Source: Rhizomys pruinosus (taxonomy: Eukaryota > Chordata > Mammalia > Rodentia > Spalacidae). Taken from it: DNA of 64,000 nt. The position numbers and the translations under genes are program-made. The stretch is taken from the NCBI GenBank assembly GCA_009823505.1, contig VZQC01000265.1:758657-822656 (forward strand), in the 5' to 3' direction. This document shows, in pieces, positions 1 through 10,930 of the stretch (positions within the stretch are counted from its first letter, which is position 1; each line of letters begins with the position of its first letter). The notes beneath the pieces were generated by a model. It was not told the origin of the DNA, did no database searches, and saw only the letters and a list, made by a program, of their open reading frames with translations.

Positions 1-2169
1 TAAAAGTAATGAACTCAATTCTGAATGAAGATCTGTTAGCACTCAAAGGAAGTGTGGTGAGAAAAGGATAGAACTCCATGCTTTCCAGCATATGACGTGA
101 TATTGGGACAGGGGCTTATTGTCCCAATTTGCCTCCTAAAACCTGTGCTGAGAATTAAGAAGAACTATTAATAACCTATTTGTGGGAGTCTACTGAAGTT
201 ACAGAGTTATTCCTGAATGTGTGTGTGGATCTAATCATTTCTATTTCCCCCACTTAAAAGTCCCCAGTGAGTTATCAATGCACTCACAATAAAAAATCTA
301 ACCCCTTAACTTGGCCTTACAAGTTCATAAGCATGAAGTGGCTCCTGATGGGCCTCCCTAACCACTGCCCGCCTCTCTCCCCATTGTTCACTCTTTTCTC
401 CTCAGACCCAGTCCTCCTTCAAGTTTCTACATATATCAAGATCTTTGCCTGATTGGAGATTACAATTATTGCTTCTATCTCCTGGAACACTCCTGAGTTT
501 TGTTTTTTTTACCTGTTTTATTCTCTAAGGCATAAAAGGTACTGCCTGAAAAGGGGTACTTTAGACACCCCATGCCTATCAGCCCTTGGATGGTGTTGCA
601 GAGATTTCCTATTGAGGGATACTCATGCACGCGGTGTCCTGCCCATGCCTCTGCAACTATCCAGTGTCCAGTTACCAGGCAAAACAAGGAGCAGACTCTC
701 CAATCTTAGTTTCAGGAAGACTAGAGAGTTTATTTAGGCTTACCTACAAAGTGATGAGGGAATCGTTTACTTACGTGGCAAAACCACATTCATACCAGCT
801 GCTCTTACACTGGACCCTTGGCCAACTTGGCACCAGTGGCTTCCCCAAAGTTCTCAGTAAGCATCAAGAGAATCTTGTTGAGAGCTTGGCAGTGCCCTTA
901 GCCCCCATCTTTGTAGTTCGAAGCTTGTCTGATGATAAGTACACTTCAAATGAAGGTGTATTTTATCCCACACTCCACCACCCCCCTTCTTCGGCCCTTA
1001 CAATCTATACATGGCAACCTCTTCTGCAAGAGTCCCTGGGCCTTGGGGGGTGAGAGAGAGATAGGATGATCTATTTTTCCTCTGAGGTGAGACATCGAAC
1101 TCTCAGGTTTGTCCAGGTTCTGTTTCCAAATGGACTGATGGCTCATTTTAGGGATCTCCTTTTATTCCCACTAATAAAACACAAATTGCAAGAAACACAA
1201 ACACCTAAAGAAACACAGAAGGATAGCAATAGCTTTCTATTGGGGCCTATAACATCCCCTGCCACTAGGGGTCAACCTGGTTTACAGTGTCAGTTGTGTT
1301 CCCCACCTTCCCAGGGAGTGGGCCATAGATCCAATTGGAATGTTCCTGGGTGGACATGTACCAGGCTGCCACTATTACACTCAATCTTTGGCAGGTAAAC
1401 ATGTAGCCCTTGAGGTCTGTAGTAGAACGTCTGGGATCATTCCTTCCCAGTGATCTGCATAGCACTCTGAAGGCGGGCTGTCCAGTAGCAGGGCATAATC
1501 TCTCTTCCTCATGTTCACATTAGGCCATATCTTCAGCAATAGAGTCTTACTGTCTGTTTCTTATGTGTACCCAATGTTAGAAGCAAGAGCCTTTGTTTTA
1601 AGGGCCCCTAGAGCCTTGCTGGCCAACAGCTCTAGGGTAGCTCACCCCTGGTACTGAAGCCTTTATTTACCAATATATCTTATTCAACCATAAAGCCCCC
1701 AAGGATTCCATAGTTATATATGGCACTGGCACCCCCTGATCTTTGTTTCTTCAGATGTAATTGATAGCTGTCCAACAGGTCTCACATCTGTAAAACACTC
1801 AGACATTAACATTAGATGGTAAATCAAACATAAACCTGGTCCAACAAAGCATGGGAAGATTTTATCTATTTGTACCAATTGTTGTCTCAAAAGATTCATG
1901 TTGGGTGCAATAGCATGAATAAGAGGCATCAGTTCTGTTAGTTTTTCAGTATCTGTAGTCATTTTCTCGAATCCAATTGGTATTCTGGGGTTTTTACATG
2001 CAGCCTCCTTACACTGCTTTATCTTTGATAGACTCATTGGGCCTGGCTTAAGCTGTATAGCTCTGCACAGGGCCAAGGAGGAATAGGTCTCCTTTTGCCC
2101 CTGTTGTATTTGCTGGTTCGACGGGTCAGACAAGCCTTGGGCCTAACTCCTGGTTATAGTCACAACACC
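1..2169. other. Unresolved non-coding sequence, probably decayed repeats
   Basis: No gene, SINE or simple repeat could be recognised with confidence. The longest open frame is a 139-codon minus-strand frame at 1714-2133. It has no motif I know and no splice or promoter context, so I treat it as chance or as part of an old element. Long T/C-rich stretches resemble the antisense 3' tails of rodent LINE-1 elements, and a minus-strand LINE-1 begins next to it, so at least part may be LINE-1-derived. Confidence 0.3.
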
Positions 2170-5100
2170 TGTTATTTTTATTGAATTTTTTATGTCTCAT
2201 GCATAATTTTTCAGTCCTAATCACCATTATACCTGCTTTGCCCCTGGCACCCTCCCTCAACCCCCCCCCCAGGATTTCACAACTTCTGTCATTCCTGCTA
2301 GAGTCCGTTGTGCCAAATTACTCTCCCTGCTCACTCCTCAGTGCCAGCTCCTCCCCTGAGCTCTTGTTTCCTAATCTGGAGTCTCTTTTATAAAGAAGGC
2401 CAGGTCTTTCTCATTTGACCACCATCTGCTGCTAATATTTCCTCAGCCAAAATTGGCCTCTGCTATCCATTTCTACAGTTCTGTGCTGGGTTTTTGTTCA
2501 CCTGAGCTTGCATAGGTCTTGTGCATGCTGACACCAATGCAGTAGGTTCATATGAACCAGATCCCAGGAGCTTGTAGGATTCATTTCCATTTGGTCGTGC
2601 ATCACCTCCCTTACAATCTTTCCACCACATCTTCCACAATGCTCCCTGAGCCCTGGCTCAGTGAAGCTGAATATAGACAGCCTGTCCACAGAACCACACT
2701 CTGTAGACTCCTAATCTTCATGGTTTGGCCATTCAGAGCCTTTTGAGTTCCTGGTTTCCTGCTGCATGGAGGAGCTTCCTTAATGAGAGTTAAGAGGTCG
2801 TTGATGCCTTCTTGGGTCCTTGTTCTATGATGCTTGGGTCTTGTGTGTAGAGGCTGCATTATAGGTGTTTCGCCTAGGCATGAGCCATTCACAGACCATA
2901 TCCATGTGTATCCAGTTGTGGAACTCTGTATATTTTCATCTGGAGCAAAAGAAGCTTCTTTTCTGAGTGGTGTCTGGGATAGTTGTCTGTAAATATAAGG
3001 ATACTTCTTTTGGAGTTAGTGAAATGGTACCTTAGCCTAGGGATGTGTCTACATTGTGGAATTTTCTAAGATCTATGACCTCTCCAGATGTGTGCATCTG
3101 GCTATATTAACAATACCACACATGAGTTTCCTCCCACTGAGTGGGCTTTAGGTACAATTGGTTAGTTATTGATTTCCCCCAAGATAGAAAAGCCACTGTT
3201 GCACCAGTGTCATGTGCTTTGCTGGTCATTGACGTATTTGATCTTGAGGCTGATGTTGGACCATATGTTGATGATCTCCCTTAGTGGCTTGCATAGTGTT
3301 CTCCACAGCTAAGAGAGCTAGCCTTCAGGAATAATGACTTCCAGGTCAGATCCAGCTCCATTTTTCAAGATCCAATCACCGAAGTATGTCCTGTCTTCAG
3401 CAGTAGGGCCTTACCTTCAAGTTCTGGGAGGCAATCAAAGGCTGTGGCAATAGACTGTGTAATTTTGGGAAACTCTGGACTACCCTGGACAACAACTCAA
3501 AGGAAGGTTTCTCCCATCTGATACTGTTTCTTGATATGAAGCTTTCATCTTTCCATATGGACTAATGTAGAGGCGTTGTGTGTGTAATTCATCAATAGAG
3601 TGTTAAACTAACATGATTCTCTCAGATGTTGTTTTTTTTTTACCCTAGCAAAGCTAGAAGTCTCTGTTCAGATCTTTAGCCCATCTTTTAACTGGGTCAT
3701 TTGTTTTCTTGCTCTTTTTTTTGAGTAATTTATATACTCAAAATGTCACTGGTGGAGAATTCCTCCCACTCTGTGGGTTTTCTCTTCACTTCATTGATTG
3801 TTTCTTTTGTATACAGAAGATTTTTACTTTAATGAGGTCCCACTCACTGATTATTGACCTTCTTTCCTGCACAACTACTGTGTGATTTAGAATGTCTTTT
3901 CCTACACCTATATCTTGTAGGTAATGTTTTCTTTGAACATTTTCAGAGTTTAAGGTTTCACATTGAGGTCTTTGATCCATTTAATGTTGACTTTTGTACA
4001 AGGTGAAAGGTAGGGCTTTAGTTTCATTCTTCTACAAGTGGTGATCCAGGTTTGCTAGCACCATTTGCTGAACAGTGTGCCTTTCCTCCATTGAGTGTTC
4101 TTGTTCCCCTTTGTCAACTATCAGGTAACTGAAATTGCATGTACTCAAGTTTGGGTCTTTAATTTTGTCCATTGATCTACAGGTCTACTTTTGTGCCAAT
4201 ACCATGCTGGTTTTATGACTATAGCTATGTAATATAGTTTGAAACCTAGTATAGTTATCCCCTCTGCATTACTCTTTGTGCTCAGGGTTGCTTTGGGTAT
4301 CCAGGGTCTTTGTGTTTCCACATGAATTTTAGCATGTTGCTTTCTATTCTGTGAAGAAAGTCACTGGGATTGCATTGAATCTACATATTATTTGGGTAGG
4401 ATGGTCATTTTTACTATATTAGTTTTTCCAATCCATGAGCATGGGAGGTCCTTCCATCTTCTGGTGTCTCCCTCAATCTCCTTCTTCAAAGATTTAAAAT
4501 TTTCATTAGAGATCTTTGGTGTCTCGGGTCAGGTTTGTTCTGAGATTTTTTTTTTTTTGAGGCTATTGTGAATGGGAGGGTTTACATGTACTCCTTCTCC
4601 AATTGATTGTTATTGGCATATAGAAAGCCTACTGATTTTTGTAGATTAATTTTTAACCTGTCACTTTATTGAAAATGTTAATCATTTCTAGAAGTTTTCT
4701 GGTGGAATTTTTGGCATCCCTTAGGTATAATATTATACCATCTGCAAAAAGGTATAGTTTGACCTCTTCTTTTCCAATTAGTACTCCTTTAACTTCCTTC
4801 TCTTGTCTTACTGCTCTAGCAAGAGTTTCAACCACTATATTGAAAAGGAGTGGAGATAGTGGACAGCCTTGCTAGGTTCTGGACTTTAAGGGGGGATGCT
4901 TCTAATTTTTTTCCATTTAGAATGATGTTGGCTGTGGGTTTGTTGTATATAGCTTTAATTATGTTGATGTATGTTCCCTCCACTCCAATTCCCTCTAGGA
5001 CTTTATACATAAGGGCATGTTGAATTTTATCAATGGCCTTTTCTGCATCAATTGAGATGACCATATTGTTTTTATTTTTCCTTTGAGTTCATTTATATTA

Positions 5101-5321
5101 TTTATGACATTTACTGAGTTACGTATGTTGAACCAGCTCTGCATCTCTGGAATAAATCTGACTTGATCATGTTGGATAACCTTTTTGATGTGTGCCTAAA
5201 TATAGTTTCCAAATATTTTATTAAAAAATTTAGCTCTATATTCATTAAGGATATGTGTCTATAGTGTTTCTTTTTGGTTCTATCTTTGCCTGATTTAAGG
5301 ATTAAAGTGATGCTGGCTTCA
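2170..5321 (-). mobile_element. LINE-1, 3' part (3' UTR-like tail and second half of ORF2)
   Basis: From 3650 to 5321 the minus strand translates into pieces of LINE-1 ORF2: the core reverse transcriptase and the region after it. The ORF2 match stops sharply near 3650, before the usual C-terminal end. 2170-3650 resembles a rodent LINE-1 3' UTR, with a C-rich run near 2265 and T-rich sequence at the low-coordinate edge; part of it is shared with 42.86-43.3 kb. The element was cut in two by the retrovirus at 5322-8527. The ORF2 assignment is firm; the tail assignment is weaker. Confidence 0.8.
3650..5321 (-). pseudogene. LINE-1 ORF2 pseudogene, C-terminal half (reverse transcriptase core and downstream region)
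   Basis: Intact ORF2 makes an endonuclease/reverse transcriptase that copies LINE-1 and SINE RNA into the genome. Here 4828-5064 holds the segment with '[13 protein letters not shown]' and '[18 protein letters not shown]' (RT fingers/palm). 4653-4835 holds the catalytic block, but the FADD box reads FADG: the second aspartate is Gly at 4737-4739, which should abolish catalysis. 3786-3980 matches the downstream stretch ('DIGVGKDILNHT', 'EWDLIKVKIFC'). Frameshifts and stops separate these pieces. Reading continues in the other half at 8534-10250. Confidence 0.88.
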
Positions 5322-5631
5322 TGCCAGAAGCCAAGTCACCTCATGGAAAATTACTAGCTTGCTTAACTCAGGAATTTATGGGTGTGACGAGCATTGTGGT
5401 CCTTGAAAGGACATCTGGCATTTTCAGATACATCCTTCCCCCTCTCCGAACTGTGGTGACTCACTTCCCACCAACGGATTTTCCCACCCACTTGCCTTTT
5501 TAAACCCTGCACAAAATAAAGACTACGGAGCTTGATCAGAACATCGTCTTGCTCTTGTTCTTTGCGTCCTCTGATCCCCATTCTTTCGCCCTCTCCTCAG
5601 GTCTGCGTTGATGACCCCACGGGCCAGGGCA
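5322..5631 (+). repeat. 5' LTR of the class II ERV
   Basis: Begins TGCC and ends GGCA, the short inverted ends expected of an LTR. A TATA-like tttttaaa lies at about 5498-5505 and an AATAAA polyadenylation signal at 5515-5520. The U5 end lies 2 bases before the primer binding site. The partner copy is at 8220-8527. Confidence 0.92.
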
Positions 5632-5633
5632 CC

Positions 5634-5651
5634 TGGCGCCCAACATGGCCC
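5634..5651 (+). other. Primer binding site, tRNA-Lys type
   Basis: TGGCGCCCAACATGGCCC starts two bases after the 5' LTR. Its first 11 bases are those expected of a site primed by tRNA-Lys(1,2), as in betaretroviruses and lysine-primed ERVK families; the last part has drifted. Confidence 0.8.
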
Positions 5652-5812
5652 TCAAGGAACAGGGATTTGATTGAATGTTGCTACACAGAAAGAGGCCTCA
5701 TCACATCTGCATCACTGCGCTTTTCTTCGAGAAGAGTGGTCCGCACAGAGATCAACACAGAGTCACCCACCTGTGAGACTGATCCGTAAAGGTAGGGAAT
5801 AGTGATGCAAAA

Positions 5813-6889
5813 ATGGGACAGACATTAGACAAGCATGACTTGGTTTTAAAGGGTCTCAAGGAGTCCCTCAGGACATGAGGAACTAGGGTTAAGAAAAAGG
5901 ATCTTAAGAAATTATTTGATTTCGTTTCTGTTTGCCCTTGGTTCCCTCAAGAGGGAACTATTGATGAAAAAAAATGGACTCAAATAGGTGACTGCTTACA
6001 AGATTTTTATAAAACCTTCGGTCCAGAAAAGGTCCCTGTCCAGGCCTTCTCCTATTGGAATTTAATTAATGAAATATTAAATATTCACAAAAAATGTCCA
6101 GATATCCAAGAGGTAGTTAAAAAAGGGGAAAATACCCTTCAGCAGAGCTCCCAACCTCCCTCTGTTTGTGAATCCATTTTTATTGCCATGCCAGACCTAG
6201 AAAATTGCGTTGAGCCTGCCAAGCCCATTATCGCCCCTAAACCCTTGATAAAGGAGTCTCCCACTCTCCATCTTTATCCTTCCCTTAAGGAATTTAAGAC
6301 TCAACATGAGCCCACTGATGCCCTTTCCCCAGAGGAAGCTCATTCCCTTGAGGAGGAAGCAGCCAAATATAAAAATCCTGACTGGCCGCCCTTGCTATCC
6401 TCCCACAACCAACCACCCCCATATGTTGTAGCTCCCCCATTTTGTGCTCCCACCTTTGACTCTGATATTACAGAAAATGCCAAAGTAAAACTTAGCCAAG
6501 AGGTCACCTCACTTAAAAATTTTCTCCAAATAAAAAAACAACACCTAAACTTAATAAAAGAATTACGGGCATTGGATCTAGAACTAACTAACTCTCCCTT
6601 GGTTCCCATCACACCCGAACCGGCATCCAAGAAAAAAAACCAAAAACACGTATACATGCTTTTCCCATTACTAGAAGCAAGGCCGTCCCCATTTCTAGTG
6701 AGGCAAATGAATCTGAGGAGGAAGGGGAAAACTTGGGTGAGGAAGCCTCGGGATGATGAGGATCAGAATGAGGCCTCGAATGAGGAAAGCAAAGATACAA
6801 CTTTAGTTTCAGGCAAACAATACCACTGCCTCAGCTTTAAACATATAAAAGAATTAAAAGCTGCAGTTACACTTTATGGCCTGGTGTAT
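5813..6889 (+). pseudogene. ERV gag pseudogene, matrix to start of capsid
   Basis: Gag forms the inner protein shell. The start at 5813 is chosen because it opens with Met-Gly-Gln, the N-myristoylation context of retroviral Gag, and lies 160 bases after the primer site. A single in-frame stop (TGA at 5876-5878, codon 22) breaks it. After the stop the same frame stays open to 6889. The matrix-like part carries 'CPWFPQEGTIDEKKW' and 'FGPEKVPVQAFSYWNLI', typical of betaretroviral matrix. A Pro-rich linker with a PPPY motif (about 6412-6423, the late-domain type used to recruit budding factors) follows. The frame then runs into an inserted repeat at about 6890. Confidence 0.85.
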
Positions 6890-7236
6890 TAGTCACTTTT
6901 CTGTTGCTGTGATAAAACACCATGACCAAGGAACTTATAAAAGGAAGAGTTTATTTGAGCTTATGATTGACGGTTCCAGGGAATTAGAGTCCATTGTGGT
7001 GGGAGGCATGGCGGCTGGAGCTGGAGCAGCATGCCGAGGGTCACATCTCGCAAAGAGCACAGGAAGCAGAGAGAGGGCGACTGGAGACCACGAGGCTTGT
7101 TAAACTCACTAAGCCTGCCCCCAATAACGTACTTCCTCTAGCATGGCCACACCTTCTAAGACCTCCAAAAACAGTGCCAAATGTCTGAGTACTTAAAGCC
7201 TATTGGGGACACTCATTCAAACCACCACACCCAGTA
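6890..7236. mobile_element. Rodent medium-reiterated repeat inserted in gag
   Basis: This block interrupts gag: capsid reading resumes right after it. It opens with tattagtcacttttctgttg and closes with attcaaaccaccacaccc, the two ends of a common rodent repeat (RMER/MaLR-like; exact family not resolved). The same ends recur at 57160-57525. Because it sits inside the provirus it must be younger than that integration. I did not find a clean target duplication. Confidence 0.7.
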
Positions 7237-7578
7237 ACGCCGTTCACTCTATCTATAATTGAAACCCTGAGTGATCGATGGCTCACACCTAATGACTGGA
7301 CCTTGTCGGAAGGCGACTACACCCTTTGGAGAACTGACCTCGAAGAAAATTGGAGGGAAATAGCAGCTCGCAATTCCGAAAGCAAAACTGCTAAAACATG
7401 GGTTAAGGCTAAACTTCTGGGTCAGAGCCCTTATGATACCAATGAAAAACAGGCGTGTCTTGACTTATTAACTGCAGACAAGGGAGGCATTTGTTTAGTC
7501 TTACAGGAAAAGTGTGCTTTTATCCCAACAAATCTGGAGTGGTTTGAGGTCAAATTTGTGAACATCAACAAGAGCTAG
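7237..7578 (+). pseudogene. Gag capsid fragment fused in frame to env transmembrane fragment
   Basis: The first part (to about 7452) is betaretrovirus-like capsid: 'LSDRWLTPNDWT' and 'GDYTLWRTD' match the capsid core. Without a stop the frame passes into 'LDLLTADKGGICLVLQEKCAF', the disulfide-loop region of a type-D/gamma-type transmembrane subunit. The family normally has two adjacent cysteines at the end of this motif; here the second is Ala. The frame stops at 7576-7578. The fusion marks an internal deletion that removed the rest of gag, all of pro and pol, and most of env. No function is implied. Confidence 0.8.
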
Positions 7579-7849
7579 AAAAAAGAAGAAGGGAACTCTT
7601 CAAAAACCCCATGTGGTCTGCTTGGAATGGAATTCTGCCATATCTACTCCTTTTCCTTGGTCCCGTGCTCAGACTGCTCATATTGGTGTCACTGGACCCC
7701 TTCCTTTTCAACAGACTAAAAGATTTGTTAAACAGCAAATTGACTCCTTGGCATCCAAACCTCTACAAGTTCATTATCATAGGCTTGATTTGGCTGACAG
7801 AGGCCTAGCAGAACGTTATGATGACATAGCCCTTTTGGGAACTGCATGA
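7579..7849 (+). pseudogene. ERV env transmembrane pseudogene, membrane anchor and cytoplasmic tail
   Basis: Continues the env 3' end after the stop at 7576. One frame (7611-7808) gives a hydrophobic membrane anchor, 'ILPYLLLFLGPVLRLLILVSL'. The next frame gives the tail, 'VKQQIDSLASKPLQVHYHRL', which matches type-D retrovirus-like envelope tails. Anchor and tail are out of frame with each other, so at least one frameshift lies near 7700. Confidence 0.75.
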
Positions 7850-8204
7850 CCACTCAGAGGGTTGCACGCCTGCCCATTCAGGGTATGGCGAGGGCAACTG
7901 CATGGGGTGCATGGCAAAGCATCACAAGGAGAGGACCTCGTTGTCCATTTTTGAGTCTCCTGTGAAGCAAACCTGATTGCACAGAGGTTGGTGTTGTTTC
8001 TTTCCCTTTGATCAAGACATTGCAGAAGCAACCTGCATGAATTGATAAGAGGGATTATCCTCTCCTCCCCAAAAAGACACCATCAGTAAATTACTTGGGA
8101 GGATCAGGTCACTACTTACCCCCACTGGTTAATGCCCACTCATCCTCTCAAGGAAAATAATCATGTCTTCACCTCCAGCCATGTTATTGCCTCATTAAAA
8201 CTAT
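7850..8204 (+). other. ERV 3' untranslated region between env and 3' LTR
   Basis: About 350 bases without a meaningful open frame. In related viruses this interval can hold RNA-export elements, but I see no motif here that would let me claim one. Confidence 0.5.
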
Positions 8205-8219
8205 AAAAAAGGGAAGAGA
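8205..8219 (+). other. Polypurine tract of the ERV
   Basis: Fifteen purines, aaaaaagggaagaga, directly before the 3' LTR. This is the expected place and composition of the plus-strand DNA primer. Confidence 0.85.
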
Positions 8220-8527
8220 TGCCAGGAGCCAAGTCACCTCACGGAAAATTACTAGCTTGCTTAACTCAGGAATTTATGGACGTGATGAGCTTTGCAGTCA
8301 TTGAAAGGACATCTGGCATTTTCAGATACACCCTTCCCCCTCTCCGAACTGTGGTGACTCACTTCCTGCCAACGAATTTTCCCACCCACTTGCCTTTTTA
8401 AGCCCTGCGCAAAATAAAGACTACAGAGCTTGATCAGAACATTGTCTTGCTCTTGTTATTTGTGTCCTCTGTCCCCCATTCTTTCGCCCTCCTCAGGTCT
8501 GCGTTGATGACCCCATGGGCCAGGGCA
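8220..8527 (+). repeat. 3' LTR of the class II ERV
   Basis: Pairs with 5322-5631, with the same TGCC/GGCA ends. AATAAA lies at 8413-8418. About 22 substitutions plus a 2-base length difference separate the copies, many at CpG/TpG positions, as expected of independent decay after integration. Confidence 0.92.
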
Positions 8528-8533
8528 CCTCCA

Positions 8534-10250
8534 TAGAAGGAATTTTGGAGATTTCCCTGTTTCTATCATTTTGAATAACTTAAGTAGTATTTGTTGTAGG
8601 TCCTCTTTAAATATCTGGTAGAATTCTGAAAATCCATCTGGGCCTGGGATTTTTTTAGTTGGGAGGTTTTGTATTACTGTTTCAATTTCCTTATACATTA
8701 TGGGTCTGTTTAAGCTGTTGATCTCTTCTTGGTTAAGCTTTGGTGATTCCCATGATTTCAGACATTCATTCATCTCTCTTAGGTTTCCAAATTTAATAGA
8801 ATATAGATTTTTAAAGTATTCCCATATAATGTTCTGGATCTTTTTTATCTGTTGTAATGTTTCCCCTTTCCTCTCTATTTTTGTTGATGTGGAGTTGCTC
8901 TTTCTTTTGGTTAACTGGGCTAAGGGTTTCTCTTTCTTCTTTATCCTTTCAAAAAAATCAGCTCTTGGATTCATGGATTTTTTTTGTACTGTTTTCTTTG
9001 TTTCTATCTCATTAATCTCTGCTTCGATTTTTGCTATTTCTTCTTGTCTGTTGAGTTTGGAATTCATTTGTTGTTGTCTTTCAAGTGTGTTAAGTTGCAA
9101 TGTTAAGTCATTTATTTATGCTCTTTCTGTTTTTGTTTTTGTTTTTTTTTCTTCTTTTTGTTTTTTTTGAGACAGGGTCTCCCTGTTGCCCCAGCTGTCC
9201 TAGAACTCGCTCCATAGACCAGGCTGGCCTTGAACTCACAAAGATCAGCCTACCTCTGCCTCCCGAGTACTAGTATTAAAGGTGTGTGCCACCACACCTG
9301 GCTCCTGTTTTTGTTTTTTTTTAAATATAGGCACTTAGAGCTATAAATTTCCCTCTTAGGACTGCTTTTAAAGTGTCCCAGAAGTTTTGCTTTGTGGTAT
9401 TGTCCTTTTGTTTAATTACAGGAATACTTTTATTTCTTTCTTGATTTCTCCTTTGACCCATTCATTATTCAGGTGTGCACTGTTTAATCTCCATGAGTTC
9501 ATGTAGTTACTAGGACTTCTTCTGCTGTTGATATTAAGCTTTATTGCATTGTAGAATGCATGGAATTATTTCATTTTTTTGTATTTGTTGAGATTTGTTC
9601 TGTGCCCCAGTATGTGGTTGATTTTGGAAGATGTGCTATGTACTGCCTATTAGAAAGTATATTCTTTTGGTGCTTGGGTGGAATATTTGATAGATATATT
9701 AGGTCCATTTGGCGTATCATATTGTTATGTTCAGATGTCTCTTTGTTTATTCTTTGCTTGACCTGTCTAATGGACACAGTGGGCTATTGAAGTCTCCTAA
9801 TACTAGTGGTTGGAAGTAATGTGTGACTTAATGTCCTGTAGAATTGCATTTATAAAGTTCAGTGCACCAGAGTTTGGTGCGTATATATTTATGATTGTGA
9901 TATCTTCTTGGTTAATTGTTCCTTTAATAAGAATGAAGTGACCCTCTTCATCTCTTCTGATTAGTTTTAGTTTGAAGTCTATTTTGTCTGATATTAGAAC
10001 AGCAACTCTTGCTTTCTTTTTAGTGCCATTTGCTTGAAATATGTTTTACTACCCCTTTTCCTTAAGGTAGTGCCTGTCCTTGAAGTTGAGATGGGTTTCT
10101 TGCAGACAACAAAAAGATGGATTTTTGTTTCTTAATCCATTCTACTAGTCTATGCCTCTTGATTGGGAGTTGAGGCCATTGATATTTAAAGTTATTGTTG
10201 AGAGATGTATGTCGTTTCCCATCAATTTAGTTTCTGTTTGCATTCTTGGT
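8534..10250 (-). pseudogene. LINE-1 ORF2 pseudogene, N-terminal half (endonuclease and RT N-terminus)
   Basis: The minus strand at 8534-9100 reads through 'LNRQEEIAKIEAEINEIETK', 'RADFFERIKKKEKPLAQL' and 'PTKKIPGPDGFSEFYQ', diagnostic of the ORF2 linker and RT start. After a B1 insertion, 9310-10250 gives decayed endonuclease sequence, with the 'GDFNSP'-like strand near 9785 and the 'IYAP'-like strand near 9880. Many stops and shifts; not functional. Confidence 0.85.
9160..9302 (-). mobile_element. B1 SINE inside LINE-1 ORF2
   Basis: Antisense B1: T-rich start, 'gagacagggtctccctg', 'agaccaggctggccttgaac', ending 'ccaccacacctggc'. T-rich flanks beginning ctgtttttg on both sides suggest a target duplication. 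It is younger than the LINE-1 it interrupts. Confidence 0.9.
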
Positions 10251-10289
10251 CTAGCTTTGTATTTCCACAGTTATACCTTCATTAACTAC

Positions 10290-10930
10290 TTTCTGTTGCC
10301 ACTGATGTATAGTCATTCCTTTCACCCACTCTTTGTGTTGCTTCAAATATTCTCTGAAGGGCTGGTATTTTGGACATGAATTCTTTCAGCCTATTTATGT
10401 CATGAAAGATTTTTCTTTCTCCTTCAACTATAATAGGCATTTTTGCTGGGTAAAGTACCCTGAGTTGACAGCAATAGTCACCTAGAACTGGGCAAGCATA
10501 CTTTGGTCCAAGCTCTTCTGGCTTTCATTGTTTGTATTGAAAAGTCAGCTGTAATTCTGATGGGTTTTCCTTTATATGTGATTTGTTGTTTTTCTTTTGC
10601 AGCTTTCAGTATTCTCTCTTTGTTTTAAACATCTAGTGGTTTTACTATGATTATGGCATGGGGAATTTATTTTCTGGTTCTGTCTATTTGATGTTCTATG
10701 TGCTTCTTGTATTTGTATGGGTATGTCTTTAATTTGGGAAAATTATTTTCTACAATCCTATTGAAAATCTGGTCAATACCATTATCCTGAGATTCTTCTT
10801 CCTCCTCTATATCTATGATGTATAGGTTTGGTCTTTTCATGGTGTCCTGCAGGTCCTTGTTTTGTCCTTGTGTTTTTAAAAAAAAATTTGTAATCTTTGC
10901 TCCCAAATGTTACTATCATCTGTCCAGTCC
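10290..10930 (-). pseudogene. LINE-1 ORF1 pseudogene, RNA-binding part
   Basis: ORF1p is the RNA-binding chaperone of the LINE-1 particle. At 10667-10906 the minus strand reads 'DLQDTMKRPNLYIIDIEEEE' and 'IFNRIVENNFPKL', the start of its RRM-like domain. Lower coordinates give a decayed C-terminal domain. The N-terminal coiled coil is not seen. Confidence 0.8.

Larger units (their letters stand above)
5322..8527 (+). mobile_element. Class II (betaretrovirus-like) endogenous retrovirus, internally deleted
   Basis: A provirus bounded by two LTRs of 310 and 308 bp that differ at about 22 positions by eye (about 93% identical). Order: 5' LTR, Lys-type primer site, leader, gag matrix region, nested repeat, capsid fragment, end of env transmembrane subunit, 3' untranslated region, polypurine tract, 3' LTR. 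Protease, pol and most of env are gone. It entered the minus-strand LINE-1 within ORF2; LINE-1 sequence resumes right after the 3' LTR. Flanking hexamers gcttca (5316-5321) and cctcca (8528-8533) look like a 6-bp target duplication with two later changes. It cannot make virus. Confidence 0.9.

Noticed and set aside
7850..8204. Possible RNA-export element between env and 3' LTR
   Set aside because: The position is right for such elements in some betaretroviruses, but I see no matching motif or clear paired structure.
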